Shown one piece after another: positions 44,101-55,300 of a stretch of DNA of 64,000 bases. The notes below the pieces were generated by a model. The model made no database searches and had not been told where the DNA came from. It saw only the letters and a list, made by a program, of their open reading frames with translations. Positions within the stretch are counted from its first letter, which is position 1. Each line of letters begins with the position of its first letter. Origin of the DNA: Pagrus major (Eukaryota > Chordata > Actinopteri > Spariformes > Sparidae); NCBI RefSeq assembly GCF_040436345.1, contig NC_133223.1, positions 16,655,113 through 16,719,112 of the forward strand, written 5' to 3'. The translations under genes and the position numbers were made by a program.

Positions 44101-46610
44101 CTCACACCATTATTATTAATGCTATTAAAGAATTGAAAGTGCCGCCGGTGCGTCAGTTATTATGATACTTTGTTACTTGCGCGAGTTCTGCGGAGCACTA
44201 GAAGTACCTCCCATAATCGTTTCTCCAGTAACCTCCCCAGGGAAAATGTGTAAAAATGGTAAAAGACAGTGAGTGTGGTAATCATTGTACCTGCTAAACA
44301 TCAACATGTTGGCATTCTCATTGTGAGCATGAACACAGAGCTGCTAGGATGGCTGGAGACACAAAAAATATCTATTTACTTTTAAATGGTACACTCGCAC
44401 ACATAACCACAGATCACTTTAGACGTAGCGGAAGATCAGGCTTTGAGTGAGACATGTTTCAGTGTTAAGACATAATAAATACAATGCCAACATTGTAAAT
44501 CATTTGTATATGAATCCAAACAGTAGCCACAAAGTGCAGCAAACAGTCCTCTTATTTATTGTTTTCACGATTGATTGTATCAGTGAAGATGTGGTGGAGA
44601 ATCAAGAAACCGAATACAGCCGCGTCACACAGCAATGTTGGTGTCATGGTGGCTAAAGAAACAATAACCTCAGAGAAATAACATTACCCCGTGACATCGG
44701 AGGATTCTGTGCCTTGCTTAAAGACACTTCAGCAGGGTACATGTTTGCCAACAACAAGATCTTGAAGCCTGTGTTTTGACCCGCTGAAGGACTGCCTTTA
44801 AATACTGCACTTCATTTCCCATTAGCTGCTTTGGATGAGTAAGCAATAACGATTCTACCCTGCGTTTTTATTTTCCAGCTATTAAGGACTACGAGACCGC
44901 TGCAAAACACAGCGAGAATGACCGTCAGATAAAAGAAGGCCTGGAGAGAGCGCAGCGGCTTCTCAAGCAGTCCCAGAAGAGGGATTATTACAAGATTCTG
45001 GGAGTGAAGAGGTGGGAAGTGATCTCTGAATTTTTGGTGTTTTCTATAGATTTGTACAGTATAGGTGTATTACAGACAGGGAGTTTTCTAGATTCAAGAG
45101 GAGTTTGTGTGTATTAGTTTCTCTTGTTTTTGCTGTGAGACAAAAGAATCCCTCCTGCACTGTAAACCACAACATTTATCCCTTTTGATCATTTGTGTTC
45201 AAAAGCACAAAACTGAATATATTTCATGGTGATGAAAGCAACCTCAGTTATACAAAATAATGGTTTACAACATCAGAGCCACTGTGGTAACCCTGACACT
45301 GGGATGGTTATTATTAGGTCCAGCTTATGTTGAAAAGAAGGGAAGGGATGCTGTTTTTATCCTTAATAAATGTGCTGATAATTCTCCCTGTTGTCACAGA
45401 ACTGCCCAGAAAAAGGAGATTATCAAAGCCTACAGGAAACTCGCACAGCAGTGGCACCCCGACAACTTCCAGGATCCAGAGGAAAAGAAGAAGGCGGAGA
45501 AGAAGTTCATCGACATCGCTCAGGCTAAAGAGGTTCTCACTGACCCAGGTAAGAAGCGTGTCGGCTGCAGTGTCAGTGGAAAGTTGTTACTGCCAGTCTC
45601 CCACTAAATGTCAGGCCTCTGAGGAGCCGCTGTGAACTGCTCGCTACTTGTTATTTTGTTCAAGGCGCTCGAGACCTTCATTATTTTACTGGGCATCATT
45701 TTTATTTCTGTAAAAAGGTTTTAACCAAACCGTCTCACAATACCATATAACAACCTAACTGCGCTATTGTCACATATCTACCGAAAGTGTTTTCCTAACT
45801 GGACTCAGTCAATCTGTAAAACTGAATTGAATAGTTGTAATGTAATATCTGTCGTGGGTTCTATTCACGTTGCTTTCTGACATCACTGTTGACATGTGTC
45901 TTAGTTCCTCCAGGAATTTGCTGTGATTAAAGCAAATTCATCCAACTGGTGCATTATATTTGTGAACTAGCAAGAACTAGCAATTTTTGCCCAATTTCTG
46001 CAACAACTCTCAGGCCGAACAGAAGAGTGCTTGTCAATTTCATTATCCTCACATATTCCAGCATAAATGGATCAAATTCAGATCAAAAGGGGGATGAAAA
46101 ATCTGCCACTTCGATTCTTCTGTCCCCATTGAGAGGCAAACAAACAGAGCGGTGGTGCGACTCTAAAAGGCATGGGCAAAAAATGAATGAATTAAAAGTG
46201 ATGATTATAACTTTATTCCACAGATCTACACTTGTTTATTCTAGAGGACAAATTATTATTCTTAATAATTACAATTATTTGACATAAATGTCATCAGAAT
46301 GCAGGACACATATCCTTGAATCGAACATTTTTGGTGTGTAGGACCACCAGAACCTTACTTTATTTTCAGAATCCTCCCTGTTTTTGATGTCTGGAGGATG
46401 GCAAGTATGGATATATGATATATTTGGTAAGTTGTTCTGTGCTGACATGTCATCTCTTTTCTAGAAAAGAGAACCAAGTTTGACCACGGAGAGGACCCCA
46501 TGGATCCAGAGAGCCAGCATCAACAGAACTTCCACAGAGGCTTCCATGGCTTCCAGGGTTTCAATCCATTCGGCTCCGGACCCTTCAACTTTAAGTTCAA
46601 CTTCAACTGA
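33484..46610 (+). CDS. dnajc3: DNAJC3 / P58IPK ER co-chaperone
   Basis: ER-lumenal J-protein that binds unfolded clients through TPR repeats, passes them to BiP, and dampens eIF2-alpha kinases. Twelve exons: 33484-33565, 34116-34226, 34318-34442, 35259-35333, 37782-37934, 38076-38257, 38852-38971, 39293-39398, 39497-39617, 44879-45011, 45400-45548, 46465-46610. All are GT-AG, phases agree, and the total is 500 codons plus stop (human 504). The N-terminus (MVSIDHVAHKILTYIPYVLV) is a hydrophobic signal peptide. TPR motifs run from about residue 35 to 390 (GKKLLAAGQLADALSHFHAA, YYNLGDHEMSLNEVRECLKL). The J domain starts RDYYKILGVKR near 392 and has HPD at 422-424, so it should stimulate Hsp70 ATPase. 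The Gly/Phe-rich tail ends FNFKFNFN without KDEL, as in mammals. An ERSE lies upstream. uggt2 is convergent downstream. Confidence 0.97.
33566..34115. other. dnajc3 intron 1 with clustered GCTAAC/GTTAGC words
   Basis: Contains a dense set of AACGTTA, GCTAACGT, ACGTTAGC and GTTAACGT words (about 33600-33620, 33725-33770, 33865-33890). The same word forms the core of the abcc4 minisatellite. Function unknown. Confidence 0.7.
34550..35107. mobile_element. hAT-like MITE (CAGAGATGGGAAGTAAC ends) in dnajc3 intron 3
   Basis: Left end CAGAGATGGGAAGTAAC and inverted right end CAGAGGTAGCAAAAGTAC. The interior is full of TACTTGAGTA and GTACTTTTA words, typical of an abundant fish non-autonomous hAT family. 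A related copy is at 52227-52768. No clean 8-bp duplication seen. Confidence 0.75.
35334..37781. other. dnajc3 intron 4
   Basis: A 2.4-kb intron that holds the MITE at 36657-36979. The ORFs at 35524-35853 and 37290-37523 have no recognisable domain. Confidence 0.7.
36657..36979. mobile_element. MITE with TGGAGGACTGAATC ends
   Basis: TGGAGGACTGAATC at the left is inverted at the right (GATTCAGTCCTCCA). Further inverted matches inside (TAAATCAATAAA, and ATTTCTGCTTTAATTTGC against GCAAATTAAAGCAGAAAT) make a long imperfect hairpin of about 323 bases. No coding capacity. Confidence 0.75.
38258..38851. other. dnajc3 intron 6
   Basis: AT-rich intron, no feature recognised. A long open frame (38796-39467) runs through the end of it, exon 7, intron 7 and exon 8, but follows the spliced frame only in the exons. 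Confidence 0.8.
39618..44878. other. dnajc3 intron 9
   Basis: A 5.3-kb intron, the largest of the gene. It holds a (CA)n at 41102-41184 and a perfect-stem inverted repeat at about 40345-40382. No exon or named transposon recognised; short ORFs lack domains. Confidence 0.75.
41102..41184. repeat. (CA)n microsatellite in dnajc3 intron 9
   Basis: About 41 uninterrupted CA units, probably highly polymorphic. ORFs of Cys-Val or His-Thr across it are artefacts. Confidence 0.95.
45549..46464. other. dnajc3 intron 11
   Basis: A 0.9-kb AT-rich intron ending TCTTTTCTAG; nothing else recognised. Confidence 0.8.
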
Positions 46611-46980
46611 GGGGGCTCATATCCAGCTCAGCTGGAGCGGACTTTCGAAAATGTTCCTCCCTATTTAAAAGGGAGGTCAACTGGCATTAAGAATGTCAGC
46701 GGAGCAAATTGTGACTTTAATTCAGTGACCTTAATTAAAGATGCATCTCTGTTGTTGGATGATACAACATTGGATTCCGTTTGGGGAAGTGTCTGTTGCT
46801 ATGCTAACAAATATCTGCCATGTGTGAAGCAGCTTTTATCAGTCAGGTGTAAGTGGTTGATTCTGACACTTGCATTCTTTCCATGTATTGTACACGCTAC
46901 AATCTACATCCATTCGTACGACTCAATTTGTACATAGGTACAGTGCTATTTTTATATGAATGGAGTTTTTCTGACCTGTA

Positions 46981-46986
46981 AATAAA
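46981..46986 (+). terminator. dnajc3 poly(A) signal
   Basis: AATAAA 370 bases after the stop codon, following GACCTGTA. It implies a short 3' UTR ending near 47000. Confidence 0.7.
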
Positions 46987-46999
46987 ATACTATTTATGT

Positions 47000-49310
47000 A
47001 CGTTAATTGAGCTGAAGGGCAAGAGTGTTACTGTATGGACAATTTGGAGAGTGACTTTGCTACATTCATACACTGAAGCTACTTCGAGAGAAGGCACTTA
47101 GAAATGACATGTCTTCATTATTGCAGCTAACCTTTCTCTAATAGCAACCGTCCTAACCGCCCTCTTTCCCCAGAAATGCATTTTCAAGTGAAGTGGTTTA
47201 CAGTGAGGACCAAATTACAGTGTAAGAAAATCCCTTCACTGTAGACCTTTTTACTGCATGAATCACACACCCACTGACAACACTGGGGCACAACAGAATT
47301 CACAAACAGCTTCTCTGATGACGGTTTTGTAGCAAAGATTTATTTTTTCCACCAGACAGTAATATAAACATGTCTATTTGACACAGCACAGTGAAAGATG
47401 GGTGTCCTGAGAGCAGACTTTCTGCACCCATTTTTATTGACTTTTAAGACAGCAAAAACTACTGTTGGCTTCAGTTGAGCAGCAACACCCATCTTATTCC
47501 TGAGACAAAAACACTGGTCCATTGTGAAAAAATACTCTGAATACAGGGAAGTTGGATGTACATAAGACATAAACATACTGCAATAAGTTAAATCCTATAT
47601 TCTATCCAGCAACCATGACCTTTAGTGTGCAAATGAGGATTCTTTGATCCGTAACTTGGTAATAATAAAGTCTAATCTGGTCTGTTGAACTAAAGTCATA
47701 CCTAATGTAGCTCACATGACTGTGCAGGGACAGAAAACTGCTCGCTAAGCCCGCCCCCCTTAGTTACTATGTCTGTAAAGATTTATGTTGTAGCATGGCA
47801 CATACAGAGCCACATTCCCACCCAAAGTACCCTTAACGTTTAGTCCCAGGAACTACTTTTCAAGAAACTAAAAGGTTCATACAGCCTGTTGTCCCCGTCT
47901 CAGCCACAGTCTAAGGACTCATGAAATTAGGCAAATTAGTCCGCTGATGACTCTTTTTACACAGTATTTTGCTTCAATTTTGTCAGCTGAAATGAAAACT
48001 GACCCACGCAAATTTTAATCTGCTGTAGTGTTGGCTAGCTACAAGGTAATGGCCACAACCGTAGCTTCCAATGGGGCTGCACAAAAAACACAGCTGGTTG
48101 AAAACTCTGTCTCCAGCAGAGTTTAGTGTTGATTAAATTTAAAATAAGAACCAAAAATGATCTTATATATGCACACTGTGGCTACATACATGCTAAAGCT
48201 AGCTACATGTCCCAGGCACAAAGTCAGCATCCTGCTCATGATAAAGCAGCAACACTGTTCGTGTAATGTTATTGCAGGGTCGAGCTTTTTAGCCCTAACA
48301 TTTGTGATTTCTAACATTGCACTTGGAAGGTTCACATGCAGTAGAAAGAAAATGGTGCAGATTCCTCAAAATCATGGCTACAATTGGACCATCGCTGTTA
48401 GGGGGCAGGGTTTAGTTAGTGGTAAATTGTCTGTGCCAACTAGGATGGTACGAAAGTTACAGGGGTGGAGGGGGAAGAGGACTGAATCTTGTATTTTATC
48501 TTATAAAAAAAACGAGACTCCCCTCCCCAGTGTTTTCGTTGGACCCTCCCTTTGATTTTGATTCTTGAAAAAAATTCAATACCCTCCCCACAAGATCACA
48601 AAACAAACAAACGTTTATGGCAAACATAAGAGGTGAAAATAAGACAGCTTTCTGATGCAGTTCTCTGACCTCTTTTTATATATAATAATAAATCTAAGAA
48701 GGGAAGGCTGAGCTAAAAACGACTTATGGAGTAGGACAAAAAAAGGTCAGACTTCTAATAATGTAACAACTTTGCAGCACGTTTTGAAATTTAAAAACAC
48801 GACTAGCTTCATGTCAGTCACAAGTTTGGTTTGGGCATTTCAGTCAACACAATCAAATTAAGAATACCTAAATGTATAAGCTTTGTGAACACAATTTTTA
48901 CATAGAAAAAATACACTCTAAGAAGAGATTTTTAGAAATGTGCCTCCTCTTTTTGATTCTTTGCATACATCATCAGTGCAATATATGCCAACAATTTATA
49001 CACCTAATGGAGTGCTTTCACTGACTTCTCATTAACTCTCTCCATATACTTCATTCTCCCAAGACTGCAGTGCTGAGAACACACCACAGGTTCACAGTTG
49101 GCAGTTAACACTCGCATCGTGTGTGTTAAATTTGTAAGACGTATTGACTGCAGAAGCAGATATGGCATCTCTGAAAATATCACATCCTTCTCCGGCTGAG
49201 GATGTAACACTCCGTGGCTATGTTTAGATGGAATTGTCTGTCTTCAAGCTTCACAGGTGGCCTGCATGCAATAGGAGCTGCCTCTTTCTTCAGCACGGAG
49301 CTGGCAGACA
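47000..49310 (-). other. uggt2 3' UTR and convergent spacer
   Basis: Between the two convergent genes. On the minus strand, AATAAA occurs at 47339-47344 (read from 47344) and again near 47433. A uggt2 3' UTR of up to about 2 kb is therefore plausible. No coding exon recognised; an ORF at 48157-48555 has no known domain. Confidence 0.45.
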
Positions 49311-52300
49311 CTAAAGTTCATCACGTTGGTTGTCCACTGTGCAGAGGGAGGGGGCAATGTTGGGAAGAAATAATGAGAATGAGCACAAGTGGAGAGACAG
49401 ACAAATTAGCTTAAAGGCGCATTATGTAGTTTTGGGGCAGAAATTTTAATCAGAAGAGAAAGATCTTCATTGACTGATTTTTGTATGCGTAAACAAACTA
49501 AATAAATAAACTCTTCATTTTCATGACTGAATAAACAAACTGACCTTAAAGGACAACACAATTCCACTTTTGTTTATATTTGGCGGACCCTGCCACCTTT
49601 CTGGCTTCAAACAGTGTTCTGGGGACCTTATTTTCCTCTGAGAACAGCTTGTTTATTCAGTTATGGGAAAAAAAAACATTTCTGATTTTGAATTATTACC
49701 TCATTCTTTTGTAATTATTAAAATTCTGAGTTTGAATTTCTTCCTCAAAACTCCATAATGCCCCTTTAAAACATTGAAAAATGTATTAAAATTATAAACA
49801 GAATGTGAGGACATTAGAGTTTTGACTTCATGTCAAAGACGTCTATGTATTGTGTTGCTAACCAGCTGCCCGTCCTTTCTCGTAATACCACTCTGAGCTC
49901 CCAGTCCTGATCAGTAGCTGCAATGGCTAACCGAGCTAACTAGCCAACGGCAGCTACAGCTGGCAGCAGTTATCGGTTACTCTAGTCACACGCCCCCTAT
50001 TTGTTTGGAGGATGAATTTGAGAGGTATAGTAAGTTCTTACATATTGTGCCTTTAATAGTAGAAGAGATGTCACAGTGACAATTTGTCTGTGTGTTGTAT
50101 GTTTTTTTTCTTTGTTCACCTTTTTTATGTTGTGAAGAAGAGGGACTCTTCTTGGACTGTTTTTGCGTCGCTGTGTCTTCCTCTTCCTGCGCCCGTCTCA
50201 GCAGCTGCTTTATCTCGTTGTCGTATTCGACCCACTCGGGCACTATCCTCGCAGCGGCCGTCAGCTTGGGCTCCTTGGTCTTTGGGTTATTGCACTGCAG
50301 CGGGAAAAAGCAGGCAAAACACATCACTCACACCACCAGTGCCACTTTCTTCCCACAAGTCATTTTGCCATTCCCAGCACTGTCTGTGGCAAGCATTCGG
50401 ACCTAATTTGATTTCCAATTCTGTTAAAAGGACATTAGCCCATGTCTCGTGTCTGAATTACCAAGTGGTGTCCTATACCATAACGAGACAATGCTTCTTA
50501 TTCCAGTCTGCTGGAGCCCGTCCAGTAATTCTCTTAATTAGTTTAGGAGACTCCAGTAGTCTCCGAAATGCCAAGTGCCTCGTGGACATTAATGGCCGGA
50601 AATGTGCACCTGCTTTTCAGTGCTGCAGCTTATAACCAACAAAGCTGAAAACTTGGTGGTATATAAATACTTTGTTTCAATTAACAGCATGTTTCAATAC
50701 ATGACAGAAGGGTTAAAATAAAGAATACAAAAGCGCCTTCTGGCCCCGAAATAAAAGGAACAGTCACATGTCATTAATTATTTAGCCATCGCCACATTTG
50801 TCTGTTAGCTTTTCCCCCACATTGCTCCACTAATTAGTAGATCTAATTGCTCTGAGACTCACCAGGTCTATAGTCTTTGCTGTGACTTTGGAGGTGTTGT
50901 CACACCACGTCTCACACCACAGCCACTCCTGTGGAAGAGACTTGATGACCACCTGGTGGATCATGTTGTTCGGGAGGTCCTAAAAACATCAGAAAACAAA
51001 ATATGAAGTAAACGTGATAAATCAACAAAGTTATAATGTGATGATGTCATCTCTGAGTTACATACCTGGTCCAGGTTGGATAGACTGTTGGGGTCTTGGC
51101 TCAGGGCTTGGTACTGACCTCGCAATCTGTCCCCGGCTGCAATTTTACGGAACTTCTTCAAATCTACTACATACAGAGCGCTGGTTGAGTGAGAGAAGAC
51201 AGAGAAAGCAGGTGTGAGAAAATGACTGCCTGAAAGCTCAGAGGAATGATGTAATAAAAATAAAAACGATGACTCGATAAAGATAAATACCCCAGGCACA
51301 TGCGGATAATTGTACCTAACATGGCATGTTAATAAACTGAACAGTGTAAAGTATGTGGTTTCACTTATCACTTATTAGATTCAAGTCTGCCAGAGGATAT
51401 TCACCACCTTATGTTTTCCAAGGGCTCACTGATGCTGATCATACTCCCCTCTCTGCCCCACAGAGCTAAGCAGCTCACTGGCATCCAATCAAGCCACTGT
51501 GGTTTTCTAACTTTTCTTTTTCCGTCCTCATCAGCCAGTTCTCTGTTCAGCCACCTGATTAGCCATCACATTGACAGACGGAGAGCTCTGTGCCACATGC
51601 CCAGCAAGGATTTCATACCTAATGCCTGATTTAATATGGCTGTATACAAAAAAACACATCCTAAGAAAGCCACAAGAAATGCTACTATAATTGGTGGGAC
51701 CTAATCACTCTCTGTCAGTCCACAAAAATGTCCCCCAACCTTCCGTGGCCACGGTTCTTGCCCTAAGAGGCTGAAATTTGGCATGGAGGTCAACTGTGTG
51801 TACAAGTGTGATGGTGTGTGTTGGGTCCAGTCCCAACATCCCCCCTGAGGCCTTAAGCCCTGAATCCTTGCAGACTTTGTTGACGTCACCTGGTAAGTGT
51901 TGAGTGAGAGTGGCTGCAAGGGGCCAAAGTGATATAAATAGGAATGGGACAGCACTTTCGGCCATTTTACTTACTTTTTACTTTACTGGGTTTGGGACTT
52001 TTTTACTATATGTTTTTAAAATACATGTGTTTTAAAATATAAAATCAATGGCTGTCAGCTAGGTAGCCATGTCCAACATTTCTGTTTTTGAACATAAATT
52101 GTTGCATATAAAGTAATGACAATCAGATATTCAAGAGTGCCATCATCTGGATTTTCATTTTGCAGGCTTCACCTGGTAACCCATGGTAACCTTGTGTTAA
52201 ACATCATATGAACTGTGGATAATTCCCAGGGCTGGAAGTAACTAATTACATCTACTCAAATAACTGTAATCAAGTCATTTTTTCAAAATGTTTTCAAGTC

Positions 52301-55300
52301 TGTAATTTTACTCGTACTAATGTATGAATTACATCATGTTATCTACTTAGTACTCAAATCCTGATTTTAAAAGTAAGTGAGTCCAATTTAAATTGATATC
52401 TAAACCTTTCATCTGCAATTTTGTGGCCAATAGGGTCATCTGATCATCAACAAGCCAATGACATACAGACAAAAAACACTAAACTGTGCAGCAGGCGCAG
52501 GTTGCAAGAGGTGACCATGACCACTGAGCAGAGCACAGTTGGGAGTAATTTAGACTGAAGATTTGAAAAACAAATGTGACTGAACGCCTGCTAATGACAA
52601 TGCATTAAACATCAACGCTAAAGTAAAAAGCACAAAGTATTCTTCTCAGAGTATTAGTTACTAAGTATTATTCTAATACCAGTAGTTTTATTTGTAATTG
52701 AGTAATATTTCAGTAATAAAACTCTACTTGTACTTGAGTACAGATTTTCAGTACTCTTTCCAGCACTGTGAGATTGTAAAACTCTGTGAAGGGTTTCACT
52801 TTTTCTTGGATTTCCAGTTTCTGCGATCGAGACAGATCGAAGGAAAAAGAGGAACAAAAACAGCTAGAGCACTTCTAGCCTACAAATACAAAAATACACT
52901 TCCTTTTACTTCTGTCATATTTGGGCCTTGGAAGGAACAAAAAAAAAAAAAAACACACACACTCTCTCTTGCAGAATAATGAATAATTCCTCTACATAAT
53001 CTACTGAATTGAAGCCGTGATGTATCGGCAAAGTGAAAGATGTATTTTCATGACTGTGAGAGATGTGCTGTATTTCGCAGTATGGTCTCTTTTAGACTTT
53101 TATTTATTTGTCACTCCTTTCATTCTGCTTCAGAGGCATGAATGTCCCCTGACTAAATAAAGTGGGTGAGTGGCCTGCAAGGAAGATGGTGGCTGTGGAA
53201 GCACAATGTTGAATGCTGATATATGGACATGCATGGATTTATTCTGCCACCTATCCCTGCTAGAAGTGGTTCCCTTCATTTTCCTTAGAAATGACAATAG
53301 AGTGAAAAGATGAAAGGGAGGCGATTGTACTGTTATTGTAGAGTGTATAGGCTGAACATCAAGTAAGGCATTCAAAACAGTTTGTGCTGCTAAATTGCAC
53401 TTCACAGCTTTTAAGAAAGTGTACCTAATGTGGTATTTCCTGTGTCCTAGATGTGAGGCCCAGTAGCCAGTTTTCCAGAAGCGATAGCCTTCCATCTCTC
53501 TTCGGCTGTCACAAAACGGTGTGTAACCGTACGGTGCACCCTCCAGGTCTAAATCCCTCAACTCCTTCAGATCAGCTCGAACTATCTGTTTGAGAGAGGA
53601 AGAACATTGGTGAGTAGGGAGAGGACTGACAACACTTCAGCGCTGTTAGAAATCTCATCCCGTCTTCACACCAGCGCTGGGACTGATACGGACGAGTCTC
53701 TTACTTTCAGCCTGTGTCAGTTTAATTTGAAGCTCACCTGGTCGGCGTCCACAAAGATGATCTTGTCCACAGCCAGAGGGAACAGAACATCCAGGAAGAG
53801 GATCTTGTAGCCCCAGATTATGCGCTGCTTCTCAGTCTGCTGGTGGAGCCAGCGGGGCCACTTGTACTGTACCAACTCGTACTGAAATCCGTACGTCTCT
53901 GCCATGTGAGAGATGGTCTCCTAACCAAACCAGAAACAAACACAGGAGGTTAAATAAAGCAAATACAAGGGCAGATTTTTGAGTAACACTGAAGAAGTGT
54001 GCAAAATTCTGTTAACAATAAGGAACGGCTTACATAAACAACGAGCAAGAGACTACTACATGTTATACCATTGTCTGGGTGAATACTGGATTCTGATTGG
54101 CTGGAGGGTGTCAATTGACTTTTGAAATACAGACCACAACTCCTCAAGTAGTTCCAATGAAACTGTCTGTTCACCGCTCTAAATTAATGCGCCATAGCCT
54201 GTGTCTAAAATGAGTGGCACTGGCATCAGCTGGCTGCAGACACCTCGACGCGTGAAACAAAAAAAATTAAAAATTGACTTATTTACAATACAAAATGTAG
54301 CCATCAGTACTCATGGAGTGCATCATCCTCTGAACACCACTGGGCAGCGCTTGTAACATACAAGCTTCAAGAAGTAGCCTAGTACATTAAAACATGGGTA
54401 ATGGATAACTCATAAAAAGGTGAGTAAACCATGTTTAATTTAAAAAAGCTGACTTTATGTGCGTTCACGCCCCACTACTGTCCCCCTGAACGCACTGTAT
54501 CAAGTGATCCTACCGCTTCACATTGGCTTTTCAACTCACTCCTTCAGGCTGCAGCTGACCGGTCATTTGTTCGTGAAAATATGAATTAATTTGGGGACAG
54601 AGACATTGCTGGTTAGCTCGCAAGTCTTGTTCATTAACATGCTGTGAAATTATATTTAGTGTTTGTTGACCGTACGCAATGTTATTGACTTTGAATCTTT
54701 GAATCTCCCTTTGCTAAGTCGTATCTATGGTCCGTCCTATTTACTGGAGTAGTGAACAATGTTTCCATTACCTTATGAAATTGTAATGACTGTTTCAGCT
54801 ATTAGTCAAACTCTCAGGTGTTAACAGAAACAAAAACTGAAAAATGTTATACTTTGATTGCAAAACACGTAAAAATATACATCAATGGTCTTCATGGGTT
54901 TTTTTCACCATGGTATAAGCAGGATAATGCCCCTCGAGGTGTCCATAATTCCATTAATTCCTGATAATGGACACCTTGTTGGGTATTATCTCTTACTTAT
55001 GCTGCATATATATTTGCAGTGTTGTACTGTGATAGGCACAAGGTTTCATTACAGACAATTGCAATAAGCTGTTAAGCCAACTACAGGATGTCACAACCAA
55101 CATTAGTGAGGAGGTTTATCTGGATTCTGTGAAGAAAAAAGTGTTGCGTTTAACATGTAAAGCGACAGATTATGCACTGCTAAATTCTGTCCAGTAGGAA
55201 ACAGATAATGCTGGTTACTTTGTACGGCCTATCTGAGGCCCAGCCACTGATAGGCGGCCATGGTACAAGCATAATAAGGCAGATAAGGCAGAGTAATTCT

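Noticed and set aside
45260-45607. 115-codon ORF containing the J-domain HPD motif
   Set aside because: It is dnajc3 exon 11 (45400-45548) extended into both introns; it is not a separate gene.
50084-50635. 183-codon plus-strand ORF
   Set aside because: Antisense to the uggt2 exon at 50120-50294; no domain recognised.
51720-51960. Possible transposon or SINE block in a uggt2 intron
   Set aside because: Wording resembles interspersed repeats, but no second copy, terminal repeat or tRNA-like promoter was seen in the window.
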